Positions 49,200 through 58,736 of a stretch of 58,762 nucleotides of DNA are shown one piece after another (position 1 is the first letter of the stretch; every line of letters begins with the position of its first letter). A model generated the notes under the pieces. That model had not been told where the DNA came from, searched no databases, and was given only the letters and a program-made list of their open reading frames with translations. Both the position numbers and the translations under genes were made by a program. This DNA comes from Bacteroidota bacterium (GTDB lineage: Bacteria; Bacteroidota; Ignavibacteria; SZUA-365): NCBI GenBank assembly GCA_003246455.1, contig QKAF01000032.1, positions 1-58,762 of the forward strand, read 5' to 3'.

Positions 49200-51446
49200 A
49201 TGCGTTCGCTCTGCCTGTTCGGCTGTTTCACGATATATTTGTCTTTTTTAATGGCGCCGCTCGCAGCGCAGGACCTTCGAGGTACTGTTCGCGGGGATGA
49301 CGGCACGCGCCTCGATGTTCTTGACGGCGCGCATGTGTTCTGGATCGGAACGCGCCAGGGGACCCTCACCGATTCGGACGGAATATTTCGTCTCCATGGT
49401 GAAGGCGTCTCCGACAGACGGCTCGTCGTCAGCCACGTCGCATTTGCGGCAGACACGATTGATGTCAATGGCATGGAAACGATCGACGTCGTTCTCAGCC
49501 GCACGCGTTCCGCGGATCTCGTGGAGGTGGAAGCCTCCTCCCCCGCAACCTTCATCACCCCGCTCGAGCAGAAAACGGAAGTCATCACCGCGGAGGAACT
49601 CGAGCATGCCGCCTGCTGCGATCTATCTGGATGCTTCGGAACCACATCCTCGGTCGAAGCCGACGCCGTCGATATCATCACCGACACCAGGCAGCTGAAA
49701 ATGCTTGGGCTCGACGGCGTGTACACGCAGGTCCTGCTCGAAAACACACCGGCCCTGGCAGGCGGGCTCAATACGCATCTCGGCGTCAGTTTCATTCCGG
49801 GCCCGTTCATCGACCGCATCTATGTAAGCAAAGGGGCGACGTCCGTCGTGCAGGGAAGCGAATCATTCACCGGTCTGATCAATGTGATGCTCCGTGAATG
49901 CGACGGAGAGGAACCGTTCTTCTTTAATGCGTTCACAAACAGCTTTCTCGAGCAGCAGTATAACGCCTACCTCATGGGCAGTGACGGACCATGGAGCGCG
50001 ATGCTCGCGCTGCACGGCGTCCGCCGCGGGAGAAAGCAGGATCGAAATGGTGACGGTTTTCTCGACGCGCCACTGACTGACCGCTTTTCCGTGCTCGGCA
50101 AATGGCGATATGACGGTTCGGAATCCGGGGTCGACGTTCGCACCGGAGTGAAGTACACCTGGGAAAATCGCATCGGCGGGCAGGAAGCCTATGATGCGAA
50201 CCGGCATGCAGGAGGGGCAACCATCTACGGTCAGACGATGGAGAACCGGCGATTCGAGGGATTCAATAAGACGGAGATCGATCTCGGGCAGGAACAGACC
50301 CTTTCCATGCATCTGGCGGGCAGCCTGCACAGGCAGAATGCGCTCTATGGCGCAACCCTGTATGAAGCCGATCAGCACATCGCGTACGGCGATGCCGCTT
50401 GGTCCGGCGAGTGGCTGGAAGAACAGCGACTGACTGCCGGCATCAGTTTCCTTGCCGACCTGCTCGATGAAACGATCGATCTCGGCAGCAATCCCCATTC
50501 CAAAACGTACGCGGGAATTTATCGTCAGGAGGTCATCATCCCGGGGATATTCGTCGAGAACAAGTCGTGGTTCCTTGACGACGACCTGAGTGTTGTCGGC
50601 GGGGTCCGTGCCGATTTCCGCAGTGATGAGGGGACCGTCGTGACTCCGCGGCTTTTCATGCGGTACAGCCTCGACGCGCAGACGACACTGCGTGCTTCGG
50701 CAGGAACCGCCTTCAGGGTGGCTCAGGTGTTCGTCCAGCAGCCCGCCGCCCTGGCCAGCTGGCGTGATATCCGCATTGCGGCGAACCTCGGGGGAGAACG
50801 CGCCGTCAACTACGGTGTCAGCCTGCTGCGGTACTATGATCTGGGTCCGCTGACGGGTTCTGTCAACATCGATGCATACAGGACAGAGTTCTCCCAGCAG
50901 GTAATCGCCGAGTACGACGATGATCCGCGGGCGATTGTGTTCCGAAATCTCGACGGGACCTCGGCCGCGAATAACCTCATGGCGGAAATTACCGGTGAGA
51001 TATCCCCTTTTCTGCTTCGAATGTCTTATACCTATTCCGACGTTTATGATAGCCGGGACGGACGGCATCGCACCCTCCCCTTCGTCACGCGCGACCGCAT
51101 TCTCGGCGTGGTGACGGCGACAAGCAGCGACGACGCCTGGCAGGGCACGATGACGGCAGAATGGCGCGGCGCACAGCGGCTCCCGCAGACGACATCCTAC
51201 CCTGAGGAGTTCCGCCTTCCGGAAACTGGAGAGAGCTATCTGCTCCTGCACGCTCACTTCCAGCGAAGGTGGGACGCGATCGACGTGTATGCAGGGGTGG
51301 AGAACCTCCTCGATTTCAGGCAGGATGACCCGATACTCAATGCGGCAAACCCCTTCAAACCCTGGTTCGAACCCGGGTTCGCCTGGGGCCCGGTCAAGGG
51401 ACGCGAGCTGTATGCCGGGATCCGCATCCGTGTCGACGTATTCTGA
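49200..51446 (+). CDS. TonB-dependent outer-membrane receptor with CC plug motif
   Basis: 748 residues; the ATG at 49200 follows GGAGGATGTCTC. Signal residues 1-23. A carboxypeptidase-like domain (LRGTVRGDDGTRLDVLDGA) precedes the plug. Within the plug HAACCDLSGCFGTT (Cys 139, 140, 145) is followed by SVEADAVDIITDTRQLKMLG and IDRIYVSKGATSVVQGSES. The barrel ends in GPVKGRELYAGIRIRVDVF with terminal Phe. A CC-x4-C plug like this recurs in Bacteroidota receptors often linked to metal uptake, though the substrate is not proven. Uptake needs TonB-ExbBD, not in this window. Confidence 0.9.
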   Translation: MRSLCLFGCFTIYLSFLMAPLAAQDLRGTVRGDDGTRLDVLDGAHVFWIGTRQGTLTDSDGIFRLHGEGVSDRRLVVSHVAFAADTIDVNGMETIDVVLSRTRSADLVEVEASSPATFITPLEQKTEVITAEELEHAACCDLSGCFGTTSSVEADAVDIITDTRQLKMLGLDGVYTQVLLENTPALAGGLNTHLGVSFIPGPFIDRIYVSKGATSVVQGSESFTGLINVMLRECDGEEPFFFNAFTNSFLEQQYNAYLMGSDGPWSAMLALHGVRRGRKQDRNGDGFLDAPLTDRFSVLGKWRYDGSESGVDVRTGVKYTWENRIGGQEAYDANRHAGGATIYGQTMENRRFEGFNKTEIDLGQEQTLSMHLAGSLHRQNALYGATLYEADQHIAYGDAAWSGEWLEEQRLTAGISFLADLLDETIDLGSNPHSKTYAGIYRQEVIIPGIFVENKSWFLDDDLSVVGGVRADFRSDEGTVVTPRLFMRYSLDAQTTLRASAGTAFRVAQVFVQQPAALASWRDIRIAANLGGERAVNYGVSLLRYYDLGPLTGSVNIDAYRTEFSQQVIAEYDDDPRAIVFRNLDGTSAANNLMAEITGEISPFLLRMSYTYSDVYDSRDGRHRTLPFVTRDRILGVVTATSSDDAWQGTMTAEWRGAQRLPQTTSYPEEFRLPETGESYLLLHAHFQRRWDAIDVYAGVENLLDFRQDDPILNAANPFKPWFEPGFAWGPVKGRELYAGIRIRVDVF

Positions 51447-51597
51447 CCTGCCCCTTTGCCGGCGGATTGGATCCCCCGGCTGCGAGCACCTGCCGATCGG
51501 ACCGGCAAAACCGTTGCGGCGATCCGGAGAAACAGATCTGCATTGCATGATATGCCGGGTTGCCGTATCATTGCGATCATTCTACCACGGAGGGATC

Positions 51598-52374
51598 ATG
51601 CAGCAGTATTACAGGCTTCCCGGGATTCTCGCACTTCTCGTCATTTCATTCATCGCTTCCTGTGACACGTCGGAGAATCCCGCCACGCCGCCCGGCGATT
51701 CGTTCATGGCGACCGCACCGATTGAACGGCTTGCACTGGCGGAGCAAGACAGGATATCGCACTCCGCGAGCTATCTCGCTCTGCGTGATATGCACCTCGA
51801 TTCGCTTCGCCGGGATACGGAGATCGCGATCGATCCGGATCTCACTGCGATGTACCGGAATGCCCTCGCGCATGTGTACCTCTCCGGACTCGCGGCGGCG
51901 GATTCGGTTCGGCTGATTCGGGCATTCCCCCGCCCTGCCGCAGAGTCACTGATGTTCGATGTCGGTGCGACCGTCCCATGGTTCCAGCGGCTGGAACAGG
52001 GAGAACCCACCACGGGATACGCGGAATTCGACGCACTTCTGTCAGAGTGGAAACTGACCGTCTGGAATATCCATGACTGGATGAACGACGGGAAGCTGGT
52101 CGTTCTTCAAACGGCGACTCTGTGCAACATGCAGGCGCTCGCGGTGCGGTTTCGAACGCTTTCCGATATCGGGTATGCCGAGCCGAATTCCACGTTTGGA
52201 GATGGACCGGACATAACGGGGGTGCGGCATGACGCCGGCGTCACCCTCCGGTTCACGGTCGCATGGGGCGACTGCCCGTCCGGCTGCATCAGCCGCCACA
52301 CCTGGACCTTCGACGTATCGCGCAACGGAGTCGTGGAACTGCGCTCCATCACCGGGCAGAATCTCCCGGGCTAA
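51598..52374 (+). CDS. Lipoprotein of unknown function
   Basis: 258 residues from ATG 51598, which follows GGAGGG. The signal ends with FIASC (lipid Cys 22). The mature part has LALAEQDRISHSASYLALRD, FDALLSEWKLTVWNIHDWM and a C-terminal beta-rich segment with AWGDCPSGCISRHTWTFDV. The last Cys pair (CPSGC) may form a disulfide or bind metal. It follows the TonB receptor by 150 bases on the same strand and may be co-expressed. No homologous family is recognised. Confidence 0.8.
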   Translation: MQQYYRLPGILALLVISFIASCDTSENPATPPGDSFMATAPIERLALAEQDRISHSASYLALRDMHLDSLRRDTEIAIDPDLTAMYRNALAHVYLSGLAAADSVRLIRAFPRPAAESLMFDVGATVPWFQRLEQGEPTTGYAEFDALLSEWKLTVWNIHDWMNDGKLVVLQTATLCNMQALAVRFRTLSDIGYAEPNSTFGDGPDITGVRHDAGVTLRFTVAWGDCPSGCISRHTWTFDVSRNGVVELRSITGQNLPG

Positions 52375-52403
52375 CCCCCCGTTCCCTGCTGTGCATATCA
52401 ACG

Positions 52404-52427
52404 AAAAGGCGGCCGAGGCCGCCTTTT
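52404..52427. terminator. Bidirectional terminator
   Basis: AAAAGGCGGC pairs with GCCGCCTTTT around CGAG, between convergent genes ending at 52374 and 52449. Confidence 0.85.
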
Positions 52428-52448
52428 CCCGTTCCGTGTCGGGGGTAA

Positions 52449-53168
52449 TCAGGATCCGGCGAACAGCGCGCGCGCGCGGGTAAAAACATCGTCGAGCGCC
52501 GGGCCGAGCAGCGCGGGATCGTCGGTCTTGCTCGGCATGTTGTCGAAGACCACGTACGGCACGGCATGTCCCCTGACCGTGATATGCGTCGCGGAGCCGC
52601 GTGATACATCCTCCCAGTCGACATCGTGATACAGCCGCTCGAGCTTCTCGTCGGGCAGCCCGTGTTCGAGAATGCTGTCGGGCCGCGCAGGATTGAAGCG
52701 TTTGCGGTTTTTTCTCAGCGACTCCTCGTAGGGTACATCGATGTAGACGATCACCGCGTTCGCAAGAATCGCATCGCTCAGATGCTGAAACGCCGAGGTG
52801 TAGCCCCCGTGCTCGGTACCGCGGGAAAATTCGATGATCGCGCTGCAGCGGTCGTGATAGTCCGCATCGCGCAGCTTCTTTTCGTAGTCGAGGCTGATGC
52901 GCGCGATCAGAAGATCCCATTGGTACTGGTGCAGGAAATACCCTGCTGCATCCGTGTGGATGCGCGGCTGATGGAGGATTTTCTCCCGGATGGCGTCTTC
53001 CTCGAACCACGTCCACAGCATGGGGAAATCGTCGATTTCATCGAGCACCCCGATGCCGAAACGGCGCAGCCGTTCTTCAACAGGCGTTTTCTTCAGGTAG
53101 TCGATGACTTCGGATTTCCCGGACGCGGGACGACCGGTGAGTATGATGATGGGAAGTGCAGGTTTCAT
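52449..53168 (-). CDS. P-loop NTPase, kinase-like
   Basis: 239 residues. The N-terminus has a Walker A motif in IIILTGRPASGKSEVIDYL. Further on are ANAVIVYIDVPYEESLRKN, which looks like a lid or nucleoside-kinase segment, and a possible Walker B in GVLDEIDDFPMLWTWF. The length fits a small-molecule or nucleotide kinase of the AAA/zeta-toxin-like P-loop groups, but the substrate is unclear. It is downstream of the OPA-type transporter on the same strand (45-base gap), so the two may form an operon acting on a phosphorylated compound. Confidence 0.75.
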   Translation of the reverse strand: MKPALPIIILTGRPASGKSEVIDYLKKTPVEERLRRFGIGVLDEIDDFPMLWTWFEEDAIREKILHQPRIHTDAAGYFLHQYQWDLLIARISLDYEKKLRDADYHDRCSAIIEFSRGTEHGGYTSAFQHLSDAILANAVIVYIDVPYEESLRKNRKRFNPARPDSILEHGLPDEKLERLYHDVDWEDVSRGSATHITVRGHAVPYVVFDNMPSKTDDPALLGPALDDVFTRARALFAGS

Positions 53169-53213
53169 TGTTTTCTCGATTGTAACACGGCAAATATGGC
53201 GTGACGCGCGGGG

Positions 53214-54560
53214 TCAATGCGCGCCGCTGCCCTTCGGGATGGCGTTCCAGATGCGCAGCGTGAGAAGAATGCCCGCGACGGCGAACGGGATCAGAAATAC
53301 CGGCCAGTAGTGCCAGTTCGCGCTCGTGATGTATCCGAGAGAGAGCGACTGAATGCCGGTGCCGAGGTAGACGAGTCCGTCGATCAGTCCGACTGCCGTC
53401 GCCGCGGCCTTGCGTCCGCCGAAGTCCATGGTCGCGGTTCCGCTCAGCATCCCGTGCGTCCCGATCACCGCGATGGAGATGACGACAACCAGTCCGCCCA
53501 GCAGGTACGGCATCCCGTCCAGAGAAAAGAGCATGCCGAACACGGCGAGCAGAAGCACGGAATACAGGATGCCCGCCACGGGCGCGCGGCGCGAACCGAA
53601 CAGATGATCCGACATCCATCCGGCGAGCATGCCGCCGAATGCGCCGGCGAGCATCAGCATCAGTCCCCAGTTGTTGAGCCAGAATTCCCACGACGCCGCC
53701 TGCGAAGCCGCCGCGATCTGCTCCTTCGCATAAATCGGGAACCAGTGCATGACGCCGTTGCGGAGGACGCCGGTGCAGAGTTCGATAAATCCGACGGTGA
53801 GGATCACGGGATTCGTGAAAATGCGCCGGAGGATATCCTTGAGCACGAACGGCGTATCGGCTTCGCCGGAGGACGCGTCCCCCGTATCGAAGTCTTCATG
53901 CCCCGCCTGGCTCGGATTGTCACGGATGAGGAAGATGTCGAGCACGAACCAGAACACGAGAATTGCAGCCGGAACGAAGAACACGAGCCAGTACTGCGGG
54001 TGCGCAGGATTGACGGCTTCGGTCCAGTTGACGATCGCCTGGCTCCAGTCGAATGCGAAATACAGGCCGAGCGAGATCAGGATGCCGAAGATGCCGCCGA
54101 AGATGCCGCGCTCGCGCACGTGGAACCAGGAGGAATTCACCTTCACGATGGCCACGGCGCCGTAGCTCTGAAAATACATGTTCATCGCGTAGGTCACGGA
54201 GAACCACAGCGTGAGATTCAGCGACCACCCCCACTCGAGTATGCCCAGCACAAGCAATCCCATGACGACGTTCATCAGTGCGGATCCCGCCGACCCGATG
54301 AGGATCGCCTTTTTCCCGCCGATCCGGTCGGTGAGCGGACCGTTGATCAGGAAGGAAAACGCGTAGGTGATGGTGCCCGCGGCGAAGATGATGCCGAAGG
54401 CTTCTTTCGACATCAGCGGACCGAGCGCGTTCTTCGAGACGGTCAGATTGTACCGTGCCATGTACAGGAACGCGTAGGTCAGCCCGAGCGGCAGCCAGTT
54501 CATGATGCGACGCCGGCGGAATGCCCGGCTGTGCGCAATCGGATTTCGTGGAGACGGCAT
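53214..54560 (-). CDS. MFS transporter, OPA (glycerol-3-phosphate/hexose-phosphate) type
   Basis: 448 residues with 12 predicted membrane helices. The N-terminal LGLTYAFLYMARYNLTVSKN and the loop NGPLTDRIGGKKAILIGSAG resemble GlpT/UhpT organophosphate:phosphate antiporters. A second loop (GWMSDHLFGSRRAPVAGIL) begins the second half. Such carriers import a sugar-phosphate or glycerol-phosphate in exchange for phosphate. An internal Met at residue 20 could also start translation. The P-loop gene follows directly, consistent with intracellular processing of a phosphorylated solute. Confidence 0.87.
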   Translation of the reverse strand: MPSPRNPIAHSRAFRRRRIMNWLPLGLTYAFLYMARYNLTVSKNALGPLMSKEAFGIIFAAGTITYAFSFLINGPLTDRIGGKKAILIGSAGSALMNVVMGLLVLGILEWGWSLNLTLWFSVTYAMNMYFQSYGAVAIVKVNSSWFHVRERGIFGGIFGILISLGLYFAFDWSQAIVNWTEAVNPAHPQYWLVFFVPAAILVFWFVLDIFLIRDNPSQAGHEDFDTGDASSGEADTPFVLKDILRRIFTNPVILTVGFIELCTGVLRNGVMHWFPIYAKEQIAAASQAASWEFWLNNWGLMLMLAGAFGGMLAGWMSDHLFGSRRAPVAGILYSVLLLAVFGMLFSLDGMPYLLGGLVVVISIAVIGTHGMLSGTATMDFGGRKAAATAVGLIDGLVYLGTGIQSLSLGYITSANWHYWPVFLIPFAVAGILLTLRIWNAIPKGSGAH

Positions 54561-54809
54561 GGATCGTCCGTTTGGTGATGGATCCCGGGGAGTTTTTCAA
54601 AGATAGAAGTTTTCGCGGATATGCACCAAGAATACGAAAACGACGGCCATCGCGCTGCGACCCTGAATAAAAGAAAAATCGGATTTTATTTGGAACCCCG
54701 GGCACGGTTCCGTCGTATATTTTTGAGTCCTTGAACGAATGATTCATGCAGTCGGACTCCCCCACTCGAAACACGGTTTAGTTCAGCAACGATTTCACTG
54801 GAGGATTCG

Positions 54810-56630
54810 ATGATACATAGAGTTACGCAGTCCGCTCTTCACCGTCTTTCCCGTCTCGCACTCTGGCTTCTCGTTCTGCTTCCGATCTCTTTCCGCGCGG
54901 CAGCCCAACACCCCAACCCCGCTTTCGACTATCAACGACTCTCGCCGTATTATGAAAATCAGGTGATCAAGATCAAGTTTCGTGACGGCCAGAAAATCCG
55001 CCTCCGCGACGGCGTGCTTGTCGACGCGCGTTTCGATCAGCAGGCGATGGCAAGCCGGCTCTTCGGCCTTATACGATCGATGGAGGCGCAGGGCTGCCAG
55101 TGGGAGAGAAGCCATGCTGTACCCGAGTCGTTTCTTGACAGCATCCGCCTGCTTGGCATGGAGCGCGGCGGTCAGCCCCTTCCCGACCTGAATCTGTATT
55201 TCACACTCCGTCTCCCGGCCGAAATGTCGCCAGCGCAAGCGATCGCGGAGTTCGTCGACGTGCCCGAGGTGGAGTGGGCGTATCTTATTCCGCGCCCGGT
55301 CGTCCCACCCACTGCTCCCCGGTACGACCGCGGGACGCGTGACGATCTCCTGCTGACCGACACGCTGCGATTCCAGGGCTATCTGCTTCCGGCTCCTGAC
55401 GGTATCGATGCGCATTACGCCTGGGAGGGACACGGCGGAAGCGGTGACGGCGTCAGCATCTGCGACATCGAGTACAGTGTCAATTTCTCGCACGAGGATC
55501 TGAATCGAGTGACACTGCTGGGAGTCCCGGGACAGGATCCCTTCGCGAGCGACGCACACGGAACCGAGGTGATCGGTATTTTCGGCAGCAGGAAAAACGG
55601 CATCGGCACGACCGGCATCGCGTACAGCGCGGACCGGTACTTCGCCGCGCAGAAACCGGTGACGGTCGGTGTGGTCGCAAGCGACCAGGCGATCACCACC
55701 GCCCTGAAGACCCTGCGGCTCGGTGACGTGATCATCATCGAGGCACAGACCGTCGGCCCGAATTTCGACCCGGACAACGCGGGGAACACGCAGTTCGGCC
55801 TGGTTCCGGTGGACTGGGATAAGCCGGTGTACGACGCCGTGCAGATCGCCACCGCGATCGGTATCACCGTGGTCGAGGCCGGGTGCAACGGCGGACAGAA
55901 TCTTGATGCCGTGGAATACATCACCCTGAACCAGAATCCGGGATTCTCCCCTTTTACCAACGCACAGCGCTCCCGCGCCATCGTGGTCGGTGCCGGCAAA
56001 TCGCCGCGCTTCGACGAGCCCAACGCCCGTTCGCGGCACGGCTTTTCGAATTATGGAAACCGCATCGATCTGCAGGCCTGGGGAGACAACGTCGTCACCA
56101 GCGGCAAAGGAACGCTCTGGGACGTGGATGGGAAAAACCAGCAGTACTCCAACAACTTCAGCGGTACCTCCAGCGCCACGCCGATGGTTACCGGCAGCGT
56201 CGCGGTCCTGCAGAGCACCTTCCACCGCGCCAAGGGCCGGTACATGTTTCCGCATGAGGTTCTCGACCTGCTCCGGCGGACGGGAACACCGCAGCAGGGA
56301 ACGGACAACATCGGTCCCATGCCCGACCTGCGACGAGCCATCGATGAAATCTGGGGCGATGAGACCCTGACACCAGCCCCGCCGGTGTTTTCTCCGAGCC
56401 CGCAGCTGATTCATCCCAATCCCATCCAGGTGCGCCTCGCGTACGGCCCGGGACAGAGCAGCGGCAACACTTCGATTCGCTATACCCGACCAGGGCGATT
56501 ATATCTATCAGCGTTATTCCAATACGATCCGCGCAAAGTCTTTCGTCTACAATCCGGTGAACGGCCGGCTGTACGCAAGCTCGACAGCCACCGCCGCGTA
56601 CCGCATCGAACAGCCGACTCCAGTCGTTGA
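54810..56630 (+). CDS. Subtilisin-like (S8) protease, N-terminal part of a frameshifted gene
   Basis: 606 codons as read. The signal peptide is residues 1-32. Residues 33-200 are a propeptide-like region. The S8 catalytic triad is present: Asp 219 (GVSICDIEY), His 250 (SDAHGTEVIGIFG) and Ser 454 (FSGTSSATPMVTGS), with the oxyanion Asn 360 (EAGCNGG). From about 56485 the frame changes to an unrelated tail. Skipping one base there joins it to the next reading frame, giving a single protein of 1299 residues with chitobiase-type repeats and a sorting domain. So this entry is genuine up to about 56480 and spurious beyond. The frameshift is real or a sequencing/assembly error. Confidence 0.85.
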   Translation: MIHRVTQSALHRLSRLALWLLVLLPISFRAAAQHPNPAFDYQRLSPYYENQVIKIKFRDGQKIRLRDGVLVDARFDQQAMASRLFGLIRSMEAQGCQWERSHAVPESFLDSIRLLGMERGGQPLPDLNLYFTLRLPAEMSPAQAIAEFVDVPEVEWAYLIPRPVVPPTAPRYDRGTRDDLLLTDTLRFQGYLLPAPDGIDAHYAWEGHGGSGDGVSICDIEYSVNFSHEDLNRVTLLGVPGQDPFASDAHGTEVIGIFGSRKNGIGTTGIAYSADRYFAAQKPVTVGVVASDQAITTALKTLRLGDVIIIEAQTVGPNFDPDNAGNTQFGLVPVDWDKPVYDAVQIATAIGITVVEAGCNGGQNLDAVEYITLNQNPGFSPFTNAQRSRAIVVGAGKSPRFDEPNARSRHGFSNYGNRIDLQAWGDNVVTSGKGTLWDVDGKNQQYSNNFSGTSSATPMVTGSVAVLQSTFHRAKGRYMFPHEVLDLLRRTGTPQQGTDNIGPMPDLRRAIDEIWGDETLTPAPPVFSPSPQLIHPNPIQVRLAYGPGQSSGNTSIRYTRPGRLYLSALFQYDPRKVFRLQSGERPAVRKLDSHRRVPHRTADSSR

Positions 56631-58710
56631 TCCCGTCACGTTCAATCCGACGGGTACGACCTTCGAGACTCAGCTCTTCGTATTCCTTGCCTGCGCGACG
56701 CCTGACGCGGAAATACGCTATACGATGGACGGCAGCGTCCCGGACGAAAGCGCGCAGCTTTACTCCGGCGGAATCGTTCTCAGCGCGTCCGCACGGATTC
56801 GCGCCCGCGCATTCCGCGACGGCTATTATCCGAGCCAGGTCATCACCGAACAGGTGTATTCACGCATCGAGGCGCGCACCGCGGCCCTCCCCTCGCCGGA
56901 ATTCCATCCCGCACCGGGCACGTACGTGGGCGGCGTCGCCGTCTCCCTGAAGTGCGCAGTCACCGACGCAGCGATTTACTATACACTCGACGGTTCGGAA
57001 CCGACGGAGTCTTCACTGCGATTTTACCAGTCCTTCGTTCTGACCGCAGGCGCCACCGTGAGAGCGCGCGCCTTCAAATCCGGGCGTATCCCCAGTGCGG
57101 TCTCCGCGGCGTCGTACGAGGTTTCACTCACTCCCGATGCCCCTGTTATTACTCCCGCCGGCGGAAGATTCACCGGCTCGACACAGGTGCAGATAAGCAG
57201 CAGCGTTCCCGGAGCCGTCATCCGCTATACCCGTGACGGATCTGATCCCCGCATCTACTCTACGCGGTACGACGCTCCGTTCTCGCTCGGTGTCGGCAAG
57301 CATGTCGTCACGGCGCGGGTGTTCCTCCCCGGCGGACTCCGCAGTGAGCGGTCTGTCGCGACGTTCACCGTGGACGATCCCTCCACCACGACGGTTCAGG
57401 ACCCGGTGATTACGCCCCAGGGCGGCAATTACACGGGCTCCGTCCAGGTCCAGATCGCGTGCTTCACGCGGGATGCGGAAATCCGGTATACCCTGGACGG
57501 CAGTGATCCCGATGCCGGCGGTATCCGCTACACCGGACCCATCACGCTCGGCGCCGGACAAACGCAGCTCGTGCGGGCCCGGGCATACCGGACCGGACTG
57601 ACGCGCAGCGGCATTCGTCAGATGAACTACAATGTCTTCGCCCCTGTCGGCGTGGTCGACAGCGTATTCGCTTCCCCCCCTGGCGGCGTGTATCACAACA
57701 GCGTTCGCGTCGCCCTCAGCACGACGACGGCATTCGCGCAGATCGCATTCAGTACCTCCGGGAACGATCCCCTGGAGAACGGCGCAATCTACGGCGCACC
57801 GGTCACGATTTCGCGCAGCGGCGTGCTCCGGGCTGTCGCGACGCGCCTTGCATTCACCAACAGTGCCGAGCTGCAGGAGGAATACGTCCTGCGCTGCGCC
57901 GATCCGGTCATCGTTCCCGGCGGCGGAATGTACAGGGATTCTGTGCTGGTCAGCCTCAAGAGCGAAACGGAAAACGCCCGCATCTATTACACGCTCGACG
58001 GCAGTGAACCGACCGAAAATTCGAACGCGTACGATCGTCCATTCGCCCTGCGCGACGGCACCTACACCGTCCGAGTCGTCGTGATGCGGAGCGGATTCGA
58101 AAACAGTTTCGTCGTCACCGATGTCCTGCAAGTGCGGCCCACTCCCGCATCGCCGCGGATCGACACGGAGCCGCAGGATCTGTTCATCGACGAAGGCAGC
58201 GAGGCGGTATTCCATATCGATGTCTCCGGTGACGAACTTGAATACGAATGGATGAAGGATGGGAATACGCTCTCCGGCGAGACTGCAAGCACGCTGCGCA
58301 TTCCGGCTACCGGTTCCTTCGACGAGGGCCTGTACCAGGTACGCGTCTTCAACGAATCCGGGAGCGTTCTGAGCCGGTTGGCGGAACTCCGCGTCCGTGT
58401 CACGACCTCGGCGGATGCTCCCCCGCAGCCCGTGTCACTGACGCTGCACGGGAATTATCCGAATCCCTTCCGCGAAAACACGACGATTTCATTTCAGCTC
58501 GAATGCGCTTCATCACTGCGTCTGGAGGTCTACGATCTGACCGGCGCGCTGGTTCGCATCATCGCGGACGGCACTTTCAACTCCGGTGTACATCAGACGC
58601 GCTGGGATGCGACGGATGCCGCGGGGAGACCGCTCCCTTCAGGCAGGTATTTCCTCCGCCTGAGCACGCCGACGGAATCCGTACACCGACTTCTCGTGAT
58701 CGCACGCTGA
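56557..58710 (+). CDS. C-terminal part of the frameshifted protease: chitobiase-type repeats, Ig domain, sorting domain
   Basis: 717 codons from the first GTG; the frame is actually open further upstream and meets the protease frame near 56485. It contains six chitobiase/beta-hexosaminidase C-terminal-like repeats (AEIRYTMDGSVPDE, AAIYYTLDGSEPTE, AVIRYTRDGSDPRI, AEIRYTLDGSDPDA, AQIAFSTSGNDPLE, ARIYYTLDGSEPTE). An Ig-like domain follows (DTEPQDLFIDEGSEAVFHID), then the sorting domain (NYPNPFRENTTISFQL, VYDLTGALVRII, LPSGRYFLRL). With the upstream gene it makes a secreted, surface-sorted protease. It is unlikely to have its own start. A terminator follows. Confidence 0.85.
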   Translation: MNGRLYASSTATAAYRIEQPTPVVDPVTFNPTGTTFETQLFVFLACATPDAEIRYTMDGSVPDESAQLYSGGIVLSASARIRARAFRDGYYPSQVITEQVYSRIEARTAALPSPEFHPAPGTYVGGVAVSLKCAVTDAAIYYTLDGSEPTESSLRFYQSFVLTAGATVRARAFKSGRIPSAVSAASYEVSLTPDAPVITPAGGRFTGSTQVQISSSVPGAVIRYTRDGSDPRIYSTRYDAPFSLGVGKHVVTARVFLPGGLRSERSVATFTVDDPSTTTVQDPVITPQGGNYTGSVQVQIACFTRDAEIRYTLDGSDPDAGGIRYTGPITLGAGQTQLVRARAYRTGLTRSGIRQMNYNVFAPVGVVDSVFASPPGGVYHNSVRVALSTTTAFAQIAFSTSGNDPLENGAIYGAPVTISRSGVLRAVATRLAFTNSAELQEEYVLRCADPVIVPGGGMYRDSVLVSLKSETENARIYYTLDGSEPTENSNAYDRPFALRDGTYTVRVVVMRSGFENSFVVTDVLQVRPTPASPRIDTEPQDLFIDEGSEAVFHIDVSGDELEYEWMKDGNTLSGETASTLRIPATGSFDEGLYQVRVFNESGSVLSRLAELRVRVTTSADAPPQPVSLTLHGNYPNPFRENTTISFQLECASSLRLEVYDLTGALVRIIADGTFNSGVHQTRWDATDAAGRPLPSGRYFLRLSTPTESVHRLLVIAR

Positions 58711-58736
58711 AACAGACGACGCATCCCGTATGACAG

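Noticed and set aside
49863-51548. 561-codon minus-strand frame opposite the TonB receptor
   Set aside because: Shadow of a well-recognised receptor.
53217-54578. 453-codon plus-strand frame opposite the OPA-type transporter
   Set aside because: Highly charged shadow sequence with no hydrophobic or domain pattern.
54795-56414. 539-codon minus-strand frame opposite the S8 protease
   Set aside because: Shadow; the protease triad is clear on the plus strand.
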